Below are positions 8,186-13,696 of a stretch of 21,852 nt of DNA, in pieces (the stretch's first letter is position 1; every line of letters starts with the position of its first letter). The notes beneath the pieces are model-generated. The model did not search any database. It was not told the DNA's origin and worked only from the letters and a program-made list of their open reading frames with translations. A program made the position numbers and the translations under genes. This DNA comes from an uncultured Eubacteriales bacterium (GTDB taxonomy: Bacteria > Bacillota > Clostridia > Oscillospirales > Acutalibacteraceae), in assembly GCA_934486755.1 (NCBI GenBank), contig CAKSQT010000027.1, positions 1-21,852 of the forward strand. The letters run 5' to 3'.

Positions 8186-8791
8186 CTAATCTCCCTTGTC
8201 GCCTTTTGCGCCGACAATACGTCCGAGATTGGCGGTCGTGTTATTTGAGTAGGTTATCACCAATTCGCCCGAAGCGTTTACAACGGCGTTTTGTATGCTT
8301 ATGCCGTCGGCGCCCTTAGCGCCATTCGCTCCTGCGGCGCCCGTATCGCCTTTGTCACCCTTATCGCCTTTGGCGCCGTTCTGACCGTCAACACCGTCAC
8401 GACCGTCGGTTCCGTTAATTCCGTTTCTGCCGTCGGCGCCGATAACTCTGCCGAGATTTGCCGTTTGACCGTTTGAATAAGTAAGCACCAGTTCGCCGTT
8501 TTGGTTTATTTCGGAGTTTGCAATGCCTATGCCGTTTGTGCCGTTGCTGCCCACAACCTTATCAAGATTTACGGTCTTGCCGTCGGAAAAGGTTATAACA
8601 AGTTGACCGTCGGAATTAACGTTTGCCGACGAGATACTAACGCCGTCCTTACCGTTTTTGCCGTCGGCTCCGTTCGCGCCGTCTTTACCGTTACTGCCGC
8701 TTTTACCTACGGCAACGCCCAAGTTAATATTACTTCCGTCCGACAGGGTCATTATAAGTTCGCCGTTTGAAGAAAATTTTGCGCTTTTAAT
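6760..8791 (-). repeat. Alternating collagen Gly-X-Y blocks and 13 beta-type modules
   Basis: Thirteen copies of a roughly 30-residue module with consensus IGI-x-x-A-x-I-x-x-x-GELVITYSDG-x-x-x-NLG-x-V-V-G alternate with Gly-X-Y stretches of varying length (GDKGDTGAAGRDG type). Examples are ISIQNAVVNASGELVITYSN in copy 4 and VGVQKTEINSLGELEITYTD in copy 8. Four copies precede the amber codon and nine follow it. The underlying DNA repeats could support recombination between copies. Ends are approximate. Confidence 0.9.
8186..8188 (-). other. In-frame amber stop splitting the surface-protein gene
   Basis: TAG on the minus strand (CTA on plus). The flanking triplets read GAK GDK GD-stop GAK GDT. 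In the same array the Y position after GD is usually lysine (AAG or AAA), so a single A-to-T change AAG to TAG explains the stop. Frame is identical on both sides. Confidence 0.9.
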
Positions 8792-9097
8792 ACTTGCGGC
8801 ATTTGCCGACGCGTTTGCTTTGAGCGATTCGGAAAAATCCTTTTCACTTCCCGTATAACCGTTTTCTTTTGCTATATCATAAGCGGATTTTCCGTTTAAA
8901 GATTCAAGCCATTCCTGAACGGTTCCCTCATAGCCGTAGGTCTTTGCCAGTTCATAAGCCGATAGACCGTTTTTAACCGTTTTTGACGCCTTAACGGCGC
9001 CGCTCCTGTTTACTATCAGCGTTGTGCCTATTGTAATCAGTATTACAATTATCAGGGACAGCATAACAATAAACGCGTTCTTTGTTTTTTTACTCAC
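8186..9097 (-). CDS. Phase-variable collagen-like surface protein, N-terminal part (truncated by amber stop)
   Basis: 303 codons to the premature stop, of an expected 1,054. The protein opens with a basic segment and one hydrophobic helix (about residues 9-29) without an obvious cleavage site, which suggests a type II membrane-anchored protein with its bulk outside. Residues 44-93 hold two 25-residue repeats (GLSAYELAKTYGYEGTVQEW and GKSAYDIAKENGYTGSEKDF), a unit I have seen next to collagen-like regions in Firmicutes. Collagen triplets and modules 1-4 follow. The start is GTG 9095-9097, with SD GGGAGG (9105-9110) seven bases away. The fixed 35 bp upstream contain no recognisable promoter. 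Expression would depend on the invertible promoter at 9155-9420, which now points away. Translated from this copy it would give a short, LRR-less collagen stub. Confidence 0.88.
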   Translation of the reverse strand: MSKKTKNAFIVMLSLIIVILITIGTTLIVNRSGAVKASKTVKNGLSAYELAKTYGYEGTVQEWLESLNGKSAYDIAKENGYTGSEKDFSESLKANASANAASIKSAKFSSNGELIMTLSDGSNINLGVAVGKSGSNGKDGANGADGKNGKDGVSISSANVNSDGQLVITFSDGKTVNLDKVVGSNGTNGIGIANSEINQNGELVLTYSNGQTANLGRVIGADGRNGINGTDGRDGVDGQNGAKGDKGDKGDTGAAGANGAKGADGISIQNAVVNASGELVITYSNNTTANLGRIVGAKGDKGD

Positions 9098-9132
9098 AGT
9101 AATTCCTCCCGATTTTACCGCAACCGAATACT

Positions 9133-9154
9133 ACATAATCTGTATTATGTTGCA
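9133..9154 (+). repeat. Left inverted repeat / recombination site of the promoter switch
   Basis: A 22-bp repeat identical to the reverse complement of 9421-9442. Its core is a near-palindrome with arms ACATAA (9133-9138) and TTATGT (9145-9150) around the asymmetric spacer TCTGTA (9139-9144). This layout resembles Xer dif sites, where CATAA and TTATG arms flank a six-base spacer. The base pairs just outside and just inside differ from those at the right copy, so the repeat is exactly 22 bp. Confidence 0.9.
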
Positions 9155-9261
9155 AAATTGTCCTTTTACGAAGAACGCGGGACGCACCAAGCAAATCAAA
9201 ACAGAGGATATGTTGAAAAAACTCTTGTGATACCGACGACTTTTTCAATAAAAAAGTACAA

Positions 9262-9312
9262 AAAACCAAGCCTTACAACAATTTTTTAAAAACCGTTTTG
9301 CAAGGCTTTGTT
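9262..9312 (-). terminator. Terminator inside the invertible segment
   Basis: On the minus strand an 11-bp stem (AAGCCTTGCAA with TTGTAAGGCTT, one G-U pair) encloses a loop that can pair further, followed by GGTTTTTTG. On the plus strand one pair becomes A-C and the tail is weaker (TTTGTTTG). In the present orientation the stronger direction blocks transcripts coming from the recombinase gene toward the surface-protein gene. Confidence 0.72.
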
Positions 9313-9349
9313 TGCTATGCAAAAATGTTACAATTATTGATATTAATTC

Positions 9350-9378
9350 TTTACTTTTACTTTTTTGTATGCTAAAAT
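9350..9378 (+). promoter_or_regulatory. Invertible sigma-A promoter (currently facing away from the surface gene)
   Basis: -35 TTTACT (9350-9355), 17-bp spacer, -10 TAAAAT (9373-9378) preceded by TGC, an extended -10. The expected start is near 9385. In this orientation the transcript crosses the right repeat and meets a terminator after about 80 nt. A small TTTGA/TCAAA dyad at 9397-9408 just downstream of the start could be an operator, with little support. Confidence 0.72.
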
Positions 9379-9420
9379 ACAATATGTAAATTGGGATTTG
9401 ATGTCAAACTCAATAATAAC

Positions 9421-9442
9421 TGCAACATAATACAGATTATGT
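9421..9442 (-). repeat. Right inverted repeat / recombination site of the promoter switch
   Basis: Exact 22-bp reverse complement of 9133-9154. Read on the minus strand it has the same ACATAA, TCTGTA, TTATGT order, so the two asymmetric spacers are in opposite orientation. That is the arrangement that yields inversion rather than excision. Confidence 0.9.
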
Positions 9443-9447
9443 TATAC

Positions 9448-9470
9448 GCGCCTTTATCGGGCGCTTTTTT
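9448..9470 (+). terminator. Terminator that catches the OFF-state transcript
   Basis: A five-pair GC-rich stem (GCGCC 9448-9452 with GGCGC 9460-9464), seven-base loop and six T (9465-9470), active on the plus strand. No plus-strand gene ends here. The only promoter it can serve is the one in the invertible segment when that faces right. It stops antisense transcription into the recombinase gene. Confidence 0.75.
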
Positions 9471-10302
9471 ATATTATCAAACGCATACTTTTCATCTTTT
9501 TGCGGTGTTCCGAACCCGTAGAGATTATATAAATTCTTGTGGTATTGATGCTGCTGTGACCGAGAATATCGGCGAGTTTGGCTATATCTTTTTCAATTCC
9601 GTAAAACACACGTGCGAACAGATGGCGCAGGTTATGCGGAAACACCTTTTGCGGGTTTACGTTTGCCTGTTTGCAAAGGGCTTTCATTTCACGCCAGATA
9701 TTTGTGCGGCTTATCGGTTTGCCTGTGCGTGTTACAAAAACCGTACCGCTGTTAATTTTTTGCTTCGCTGCATAGCGGAGCAATTTTTGTTTCAGGTCTT
9801 TTACGATAAAAACGGTTCTTGTTTTCCCTTTGCAGTTGACAACGGCTTCGCCGCGCCTTACCGCCTCGACCGTTATATACGGCAGTTCGCCGACGCGGAT
9901 ACCCGTTCCGCATATCGTTTGTAAAATCAAATTAAGCCGTTTATTATGATTTCTTTCGGCGGTTCTGCAAAGCCGAGCGTATTCCGATTTTGTCAGTTCC
10001 TTTTCTTCGGGGCAGAACACCTGCTGTTGCAGTTTTAAGGATTTCACCTTTAAATCATACCGCCCCAAAAACGCAAACAGGCAGTTGATACTCGCGAGCA
10101 TTGAATTTACGCTCCGCGCGGCGTAATTGTTTTGCAGGTGGATTTTATAGGCTATCACCGTTTCCCTTGTCGGTTTGCTATTGCCTAAAAACTCTGCGAA
10201 CACTCTAACGTCGCGGATATACTTTTCGACCGTTGCCCCGCTCTTTTCCTGTGAAACAAGATACCGTTTAAAATTTTTCATCTGTGATGCTATTTCATTC
10301 AT
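9469..10302 (-). CDS. Tyrosine recombinase, likely invertase of the adjacent promoter switch
   Basis: 277 residues, close to the size of XerC/XerD. It has an N-terminal SAM-like core-binding domain (about 1-95) and a C-terminal catalytic domain with the full active-site set: Arg136 (GTGIRVGEL), Lys160 (CKGKTR), His223 and Arg226 (HNLRHLFAR), His249 (LGHSSINTT) and nucleophile Tyr258 (TRIY). The start is ATG 10300-10302 with SD GGAGGT six bases upstream. Its stop codon is 27 bp from the right repeat, and its neighbours are the switch and spo0A rather than phage or transposon genes. That, with the dif-like cores in the repeats, makes it the obvious candidate to invert the segment. It could also be a housekeeping-type Xer paralogue, but the absence of other site-specific partners argues for a dedicated invertase. 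Its promoter is weak or regulated; I see only a poor TTGCCG/TACTAT pair behind the spo0A terminator. Confidence 0.92.
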   Translation of the reverse strand: MNEIASQMKNFKRYLVSQEKSGATVEKYIRDVRVFAEFLGNSKPTRETVIAYKIHLQNNYAARSVNSMLASINCLFAFLGRYDLKVKSLKLQQQVFCPEEKELTKSEYARLCRTAERNHNKRLNLILQTICGTGIRVGELPYITVEAVRRGEAVVNCKGKTRTVFIVKDLKQKLLRYAAKQKINSGTVFVTRTGKPISRTNIWREMKALCKQANVNPQKVFPHNLRHLFARVFYGIEKDIAKLADILGHSSINTTRIYIISTGSEHRKKMKSMRLII

Positions 10303-10351
10303 TTTTACACCTCCGAATATTCTACATAGTATTTTATCCGAAGTTGACGGC

Positions 10352-10390
10352 AAAAAAACGGTACACCGCAAAATTGCCGTGTACCGTTTT
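10352..10390 (-). terminator. Terminator of spo0A
   Basis: On the minus strand a perfect 12-bp stem (10379-10390 and 10355-10366) with a 12-base, partly self-complementary loop is followed by seven T (complement of 10352-10358). It directly follows the spo0A stop codon and separates spo0A from the recombinase gene. Confidence 0.87.
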
Positions 10391-10401
10391 GATTTTAAAG
10401 A

Positions 10402-11178
10402 TTATGCCATTTTCAGTTTTAATCTCAATTTATCGCTTATCATTGCGATGAACTCGCTGTTTGTAGGCTTACCTCTGTCGTTCTGTATGGTATAACCGAA
10501 ATAGGAGTTAAGAACGTCTATATCGCCCCTGTCCCAAGCGACTTCGATTGCGTGCCTTATAGCGCGTTCAACGCGTGAAGAGGTAGTACCGTGGTTCTTA
10601 GCAACGGTTGGATAAAGAAGTTTAGTTACTGAATTTATAATATCGGCATTTTTAACCGAAAGTATGATTGCTTCTCTCAAATAATGATAGCCTTTAATAT
10701 GTGCAGGAACGCCTATTTGATGTATGATTTCTGTAACCATAAGTTCAAGCTCGGGATCGGTAACAACGTTATTCCTGACAACCATAGGAGCAACGTTATT
10801 CTTCCAGCCCGAAAGATGTATTATTCTTTCTGCCATTGTGTTTATATCAAACGGTTTAAGAAAATAATAGCAAGCGCCCGCGTCAAGTGTTTCTTTCTCC
10901 AAACGCTGATTATCAAAGCTCGACATTGCCATTACCATAGGTCTGTCCTTCTCGGGAATATCCTTCAAAGCACCCAACACGCCGATTATGTCAAGATTAG
11001 GCATAAACACATCTGCAAGCACTACATCGGGCTTGTCTGATTTTATCTTTTCCAAAACGGCCTTGCCGTCCTTCTCGCACAGTTGCACCTCCATACCGTA
11101 ACCTTTCAGCGCCTTTGCACAGTTTTGTCCCAATTCGGTGGAGTCGTCAGCAATCATTATTTTCAGCTTCTTTTCCAT
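10402..11178 (-). CDS. spo0A: Sporulation master regulator Spo0A
   Basis: A 258-residue response regulator that, when phosphorylated, binds 0A boxes and commits the cell to sporulation. The receiver domain (1-120) has the acidic pair Asp11/Asp12, phospho-acceptor Asp56 (LADVFMP), Ser86 and Lys108 (FLKPFD). The C-terminal Spo0A DNA-binding domain (about 140-258) shows IGVPAHIKGYHYLREAI and the recognition region GTTSSRVERAIRHAIEVAW, which are diagnostic. The start is ATG 11176-11178 behind SD AGGAGGT; an extension to 11220 would precede the SD. In many Clostridia spo0A directly follows spoIVB. Here a plus-strand ketopantoate reductase gene sits between them. The phase-variation cassette lies directly downstream. 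Confidence 0.97.
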   Translation of the reverse strand: MEKKLKIMIADDSTELGQNCAKALKGYGMEVQLCEKDGKAVLEKIKSDKPDVVLADVFMPNLDIIGVLGALKDIPEKDRPMVMAMSSFDNQRLEKETLDAGACYYFLKPFDINTMAERIIHLSGWKNNVAPMVVRNNVVTDPELELMVTEIIHQIGVPAHIKGYHYLREAIILSVKNADIINSVTKLLYPTVAKNHGTTSSRVERAIRHAIEVAWDRGDIDVLNSYFGYTIQNDRGKPTNSEFIAMISDKLRLKLKMA

Positions 11179-11210
11179 CAAATAATACCTCCTACGTTTT
11201 TGTTTTACAT

Positions 11211-11239
11211 ATATTACCATATAATAATGTAATTTTCAA
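11211..11239 (-). promoter_or_regulatory. Predicted sigma-A promoter of spo0A
   Basis: Minus strand: -35 TTGAAA (11234-11239), 17-bp spacer ending in TGG, -10 TAATAT (11211-11216). The leader to the ATG would be about 26 nt. No clear sigma-H element or 0A box was picked out by eye. Confidence 0.5.
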
Positions 11240-11321
11240 GAGCAATTGGAAAATTTTTGCAATTTTTTAGTATTTTGCCATTTATTGTCAATTTTTAAGT
11301 AAGCACTTCTCTGTTAATCGC

Positions 11322-11350
11322 TTGACAAATCGGAATAATAGTACTATAAT
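11322..11350 (+). promoter_or_regulatory. Consensus sigma-A promoter of the ketopantoate reductase gene
   Basis: Perfect TTGACA (11322-11327), 17-bp spacer, perfect TATAAT (11345-11350). Such an exact match predicts strong constitutive initiation near 11357 unless the following leader hairpin limits it. Confidence 0.88.
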
Positions 11351-11367
11351 CAAGACACGGAAGGCAA

Positions 11368-11393
11368 AGACGTCTCGATTTATCGGGGCGTCT
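11368..11393 (+). promoter_or_regulatory. Leader hairpin upstream of the ketopantoate reductase gene
   Basis: Up to 11 contiguous pairs (AGACG at 11368 with CGTCT at 11393, the inner part using G-T pairs) around a four-base loop, followed by CTTATATTTTTAC. It starts about ten bases after the expected transcription start. It may act as a weak terminator or attenuator, or as a 5' stabilising stem. I recognise no riboswitch class. Confidence 0.5.
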
Positions 11394-11424
11394 CTTATAT
11401 TTTTACAATAAGGAATTGATGAAA

Positions 11425-12336
11425 ATGAAGATAGGTATTATAGGCGCGGGCGCAATGGGTTGCCTTTACGCTTGTATGTTATGCGAAAAGAATGACGTAA
11501 CTCTTTTAGATGTTGACAGCGAAACGGTAGACGTAGTAAACAAAGACGGAGTGTTTATGCGCGAGGCAAACTCCGAAAAGGAAGATATTTTCAAGCCGAA
11601 AGCAGCGTTAAGCGGCGGGTTTGACGGCAAATTTGATTTAATTATAGTTTTTGTTAAGGATACGGCGACCGCCGCCGCCTTAAAATCAAACCGCAGTCTT
11701 ATAGGCGAACACACCGTTTTGCTTTCATTACAGAACGGTATGGGCAATTACGAAATAATGGAAGAATTTGCGGATACAAAACAAATTTTGCTCGGAACCA
11801 CAAAGCACAACTGCGTAACCTTAGGGCGCGGAAAGATATACCATTCGGGCGCGGGCGTTACGCACATAGGCTCCCCAGCCGACAAAGGCGTTGCGGTTAA
11901 AAAGGTATATGAAGTATTTAACAACAGCGGAATTGAAACCGAAATATGCGAGGACGTTAAGCGACTTCTTTGGGAAAAGTTATTTATAAATATGACTATA
12001 AACTCGATAACCGCCCTGCTTGACTGCCATATCAACGTAATTGCGGACGACAAAAATGCGTCGGCGGTTGCGGGCGAGCTTATCAAGGAGGCGGTTGCGG
12101 TCGCAAAGTGCGACGGCGAGGAGTTTGACTACGATACGGTATACAACGACGTTATAACCACCGCCGAAAAATTGGGTACAGGCAAGGCATCTATGTGCCA
12201 GGACATAGAGAACGGACGCAAGACCGAGATTGATTTTATTAACGGCGCGGTTATCAGGCTCGGCAAGAGGCACGGAATAGCGACCCCGTATCACAGTATG
12301 ATAACCTCCTTAATCCACGCAATGGAGAATTTATAA
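11425..12336 (+). CDS. panE: 2-dehydropantoate 2-reductase (ketopantoate reductase, ApbA/PanE family)
   Basis: 303 residues. The family reduces 2-dehydropantoate to pantoate with NADPH for coenzyme A synthesis. The N-terminal Rossmann motif is KIGIIGAGAMG, and LLSLQNGMGN and TTKHNC belong to the nucleotide/substrate region. The C-terminal helical domain carries the family motif WEKLFINMTINSITALL, whose lysine is catalytic in characterised members, and DIENGRKTEIDFINGAV. The start is set at ATG 11425, the best match to homologues. An ATG at 11419 is nearly as plausible, since the AAGGA SD at 11410-11414 sits between the ideal distances for the two. Clostridial genomes often hold paralogues, so the physiological substrate is not certain. 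It is monocistronic from a perfect promoter, convergent with spoIVB. Confidence 0.88.
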   Translation: MKIGIIGAGAMGCLYACMLCEKNDVTLLDVDSETVDVVNKDGVFMREANSEKEDIFKPKAALSGGFDGKFDLIIVFVKDTATAAALKSNRSLIGEHTVLLSLQNGMGNYEIMEEFADTKQILLGTTKHNCVTLGRGKIYHSGAGVTHIGSPADKGVAVKKVYEVFNNSGIETEICEDVKRLLWEKLFINMTINSITALLDCHINVIADDKNASAVAGELIKEAVAVAKCDGEEFDYDTVYNDVITTAEKLGTGKASMCQDIENGRKTEIDFINGAVIRLGKRHGIATPYHSMITSLIHAMENL

Positions 12337-12339
12337 ACG

Positions 12340-12366
12340 AAGACCTCCGACTGAGTCGGAGGTCTT
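12340..12366. terminator. Bidirectional terminator between panE and spoIVB
   Basis: A perfect 12-bp inverted repeat (12340-12351 and 12355-12366) with a three-base loop lies exactly between two convergent stop codons. T tracts are poor on both sides, so the call rests on stem stability and position. Confidence 0.7.
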
Positions 12367-12367
12367 A

Positions 12368-13618
12368 CTATGACGCGTCTTTTAATTTATCTTCTTCCTC
12401 TGCGGCGTACTGCGCCTCTTTGAGCATATTTTCAGCGAATATACCGTACCCCGTGGTTGGGTCGTCGATTAAAACGTGCGTCACCGCACCTATCAGCTTG
12501 CCGTTTTGCACTATCGGTGAGCCTGACATTCCCTGAACAATTCCCCCCGTTGCTTTTATAAGCTCTTCGTCCGTTACCGTTACCGTTAAATTCTGCGTAT
12601 CGGAAAGGTATGCCGAACTGCGCTTTTTTACGGTGCAGGAATATAACTTAGGCTTTTCGCCGTTAATAGTGCAGAGTATTTGCGCCTCGCCGTCCTTTAC
12701 TTCCTGTTTAAGCGCTATTTCCGTTAGATTAGATACGTCTATTTTGCCCTTTAATTTGCCGTATACCCCGTTTTCACAGTTAAGGGAAATATCCGCTATT
12801 GTGTCGTAGGTAAACCGTCCCTTTAATTCACCTGGACTGCCTGTGCTGCCCTTGGCGACCGAGATTATCTGCGAGCTTACCATCTGCCCCGAATTAAGGC
12901 TGAACAGCGTTCCTGTTTCATCGTCGCATATACCGTGACCGAGTCCGCAGACTATACCTGTTGCGGGACTGTAAAACGTAAGAGTACCTATACCCGCGGT
13001 GCTGTCGCGTATCCACAAGCCTATGCGGTAATCACCCGTTTCCTTTGATTTTACCGCAGAAAACGAAAATTTGCGTTTTTTATTTCCCCGCTGTACGACA
13101 AAGTCTATCTTTTCGCCGCCCGAGCTTTCCACAATAGCCGCAAGGTCTTCGTTTGTGTATATCATTGTTCCGTTTGCCGAGACAATATAATCGCCTTTTT
13201 TAATGCCAGCCTCCTTGGCGGGGTTCACGTTGCCGTTTTCGGAGTCCACCTCGGTCATATCTATTACTAAAACGCCCTCGGTATATAGCTTCATACCGAA
13301 CGGGTTTCCCAGAACCGCCACGTACATCTCGTCCACTACCTCGACATTAACTGTCGAAAACGGTATTACGCCAAACATTTTTAAATCCACATCAAAGGTA
13401 TCGCCGATAGAGTCATTGCTCAATGCGTTTGAAAGCTTTGTTCCGTTATACTCCACCGTCATCGGAACCGACGTGCCTATATTCAATTCATCGCCCTTTT
13501 TGATTTTATATTCCGAATTCACCAAACTGCCGAGATAAAAAATCATTGAAAACAGTCCGATGCAGGCAATCAGGAATGTAAAAAATAACGTTTTGATTAT
13601 TATGCGTACAGATTTCAA
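12368..13618 (-). CDS. spoIVB: SpoIVB serine peptidase (S55 family)
   Basis: 416 residues. SpoIVB is secreted by the forespore and triggers pro-sigma-K processing in the mother cell. One N-terminal membrane helix (about 6-30) is followed by a PDZ domain (about 100-190, with AKEAGIKKGDYIVSANG) and the S55 peptidase domain. Catalytic residues match the family: His228 (GLGHGI), Asp350 (VTDEEL) and Ser365 (GGIVQGMSGSPIVQNG). The start is TTG 13616-13618 with SD GAGGAAG. In many spore formers this gene precedes spo0A; here panE on the opposite strand intervenes. A CATAATA element 21 bp upstream of the start suggests forespore sigma control. Confidence 0.95.
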   Translation of the reverse strand: MKSVRIIIKTLFFTFLIACIGLFSMIFYLGSLVNSEYKIKKGDELNIGTSVPMTVEYNGTKLSNALSNDSIGDTFDVDLKMFGVIPFSTVNVEVVDEMYVAVLGNPFGMKLYTEGVLVIDMTEVDSENGNVNPAKEAGIKKGDYIVSANGTMIYTNEDLAAIVESSGGEKIDFVVQRGNKKRKFSFSAVKSKETGDYRIGLWIRDSTAGIGTLTFYSPATGIVCGLGHGICDDETGTLFSLNSGQMVSSQIISVAKGSTGSPGELKGRFTYDTIADISLNCENGVYGKLKGKIDVSNLTEIALKQEVKDGEAQILCTINGEKPKLYSCTVKKRSSAYLSDTQNLTVTVTDEELIKATGGIVQGMSGSPIVQNGKLIGAVTHVLIDDPTTGYGIFAENMLKEAQYAAEEEDKLKDAS

Positions 13619-13638
13619 GCTAACACTTCCTCAAAATC

Positions 13639-13645
13639 TATTATG
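13639..13645 (-). promoter_or_regulatory. Possible forespore-sigma -10 element of spoIVB
   Basis: CATAATA on the minus strand fits the sigma-F/sigma-G -10 consensus (CATnnTA type). It is 21 bp upstream of the spoIVB start. A convincing -35 element at the right distance was not found (TGATTT at a short 16-bp spacing), so this is tentative. Confidence 0.3.
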
Positions 13646-13656
13646 CGCATTTTTAT

Positions 13657-13694
13657 AAAAAAAATCAGTGTGACAGGATATGACCTGTCACACT
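13657..13694 (-). terminator. Terminator of the YlmC/YmxH-family gene
   Basis: A perfect 11-bp stem (13667-13677 and 13684-13694) with a six-base loop. On the minus strand it is followed by GATTTTTTTT. It separates the ylmC-like gene from spoIVB. Confidence 0.85.
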
Positions 13695-13696
13695 TT

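Larger units (their letters stand above)
9133..9442. other. Invertible promoter segment (phase-variation switch), OFF orientation as sequenced
   Basis: A 310-bp element: a 266-bp non-coding core (9155-9420) between perfect 22-bp inverted repeats, adjacent to a tyrosine recombinase gene. The core holds a bidirectional hairpin terminator (9262-9312) and one good promoter (9350-9378) that points right, away from the surface-protein gene at 9097. Inversion between the two spacer sequences would leave the repeats unchanged and turn the promoter to face left, starting transcription near 9190 with a leader of about 93 nt before the GTG. No substantial ORF lies inside. This stretch and its flanks (9098-9468) make up the only gene-free region above 300 bp in the window. 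Promoter-inverting tyrosine-recombinase switches are well known in gut bacteria. That this one inverts is inference from the sequence. Confidence 0.88.

Noticed and set aside
7205..8476. Plus-strand reading frames opposite the collagen-like gene
   Set aside because: Their Val/Ser/Cys- and Arg-rich repeats are mirror images of the Gly-X-Y coding repeats, and no SD is present.
6760..8791. Regular DNA repeats as a possible CRISPR array
   Set aside because: The repeats translate in frame into collagen triplets and beta modules, vary in sequence and spacing, and no cas genes are nearby.
9397..9408. TTTGA/TCAAA dyad as a repressor operator in the switch
   Set aside because: The arms are only five bases and no partner regulator can be named. 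Kept as a remark under the promoter.
9133..9442. Inverted repeats read as ends of an insertion sequence or MITE
   Set aside because: There is no transposase inside, no target-site duplication flanks the repeats, and the repeats have a dif-like core with inverted asymmetric spacers beside a tyrosine recombinase. An invertible element explains all of this better.
9391..9924. Long plus-strand reading frame opposite the recombinase gene
   Set aside because: It is antisense to a clear tyrosine recombinase, has no SD, and an intrinsic terminator (9448-9470) lies near its beginning.
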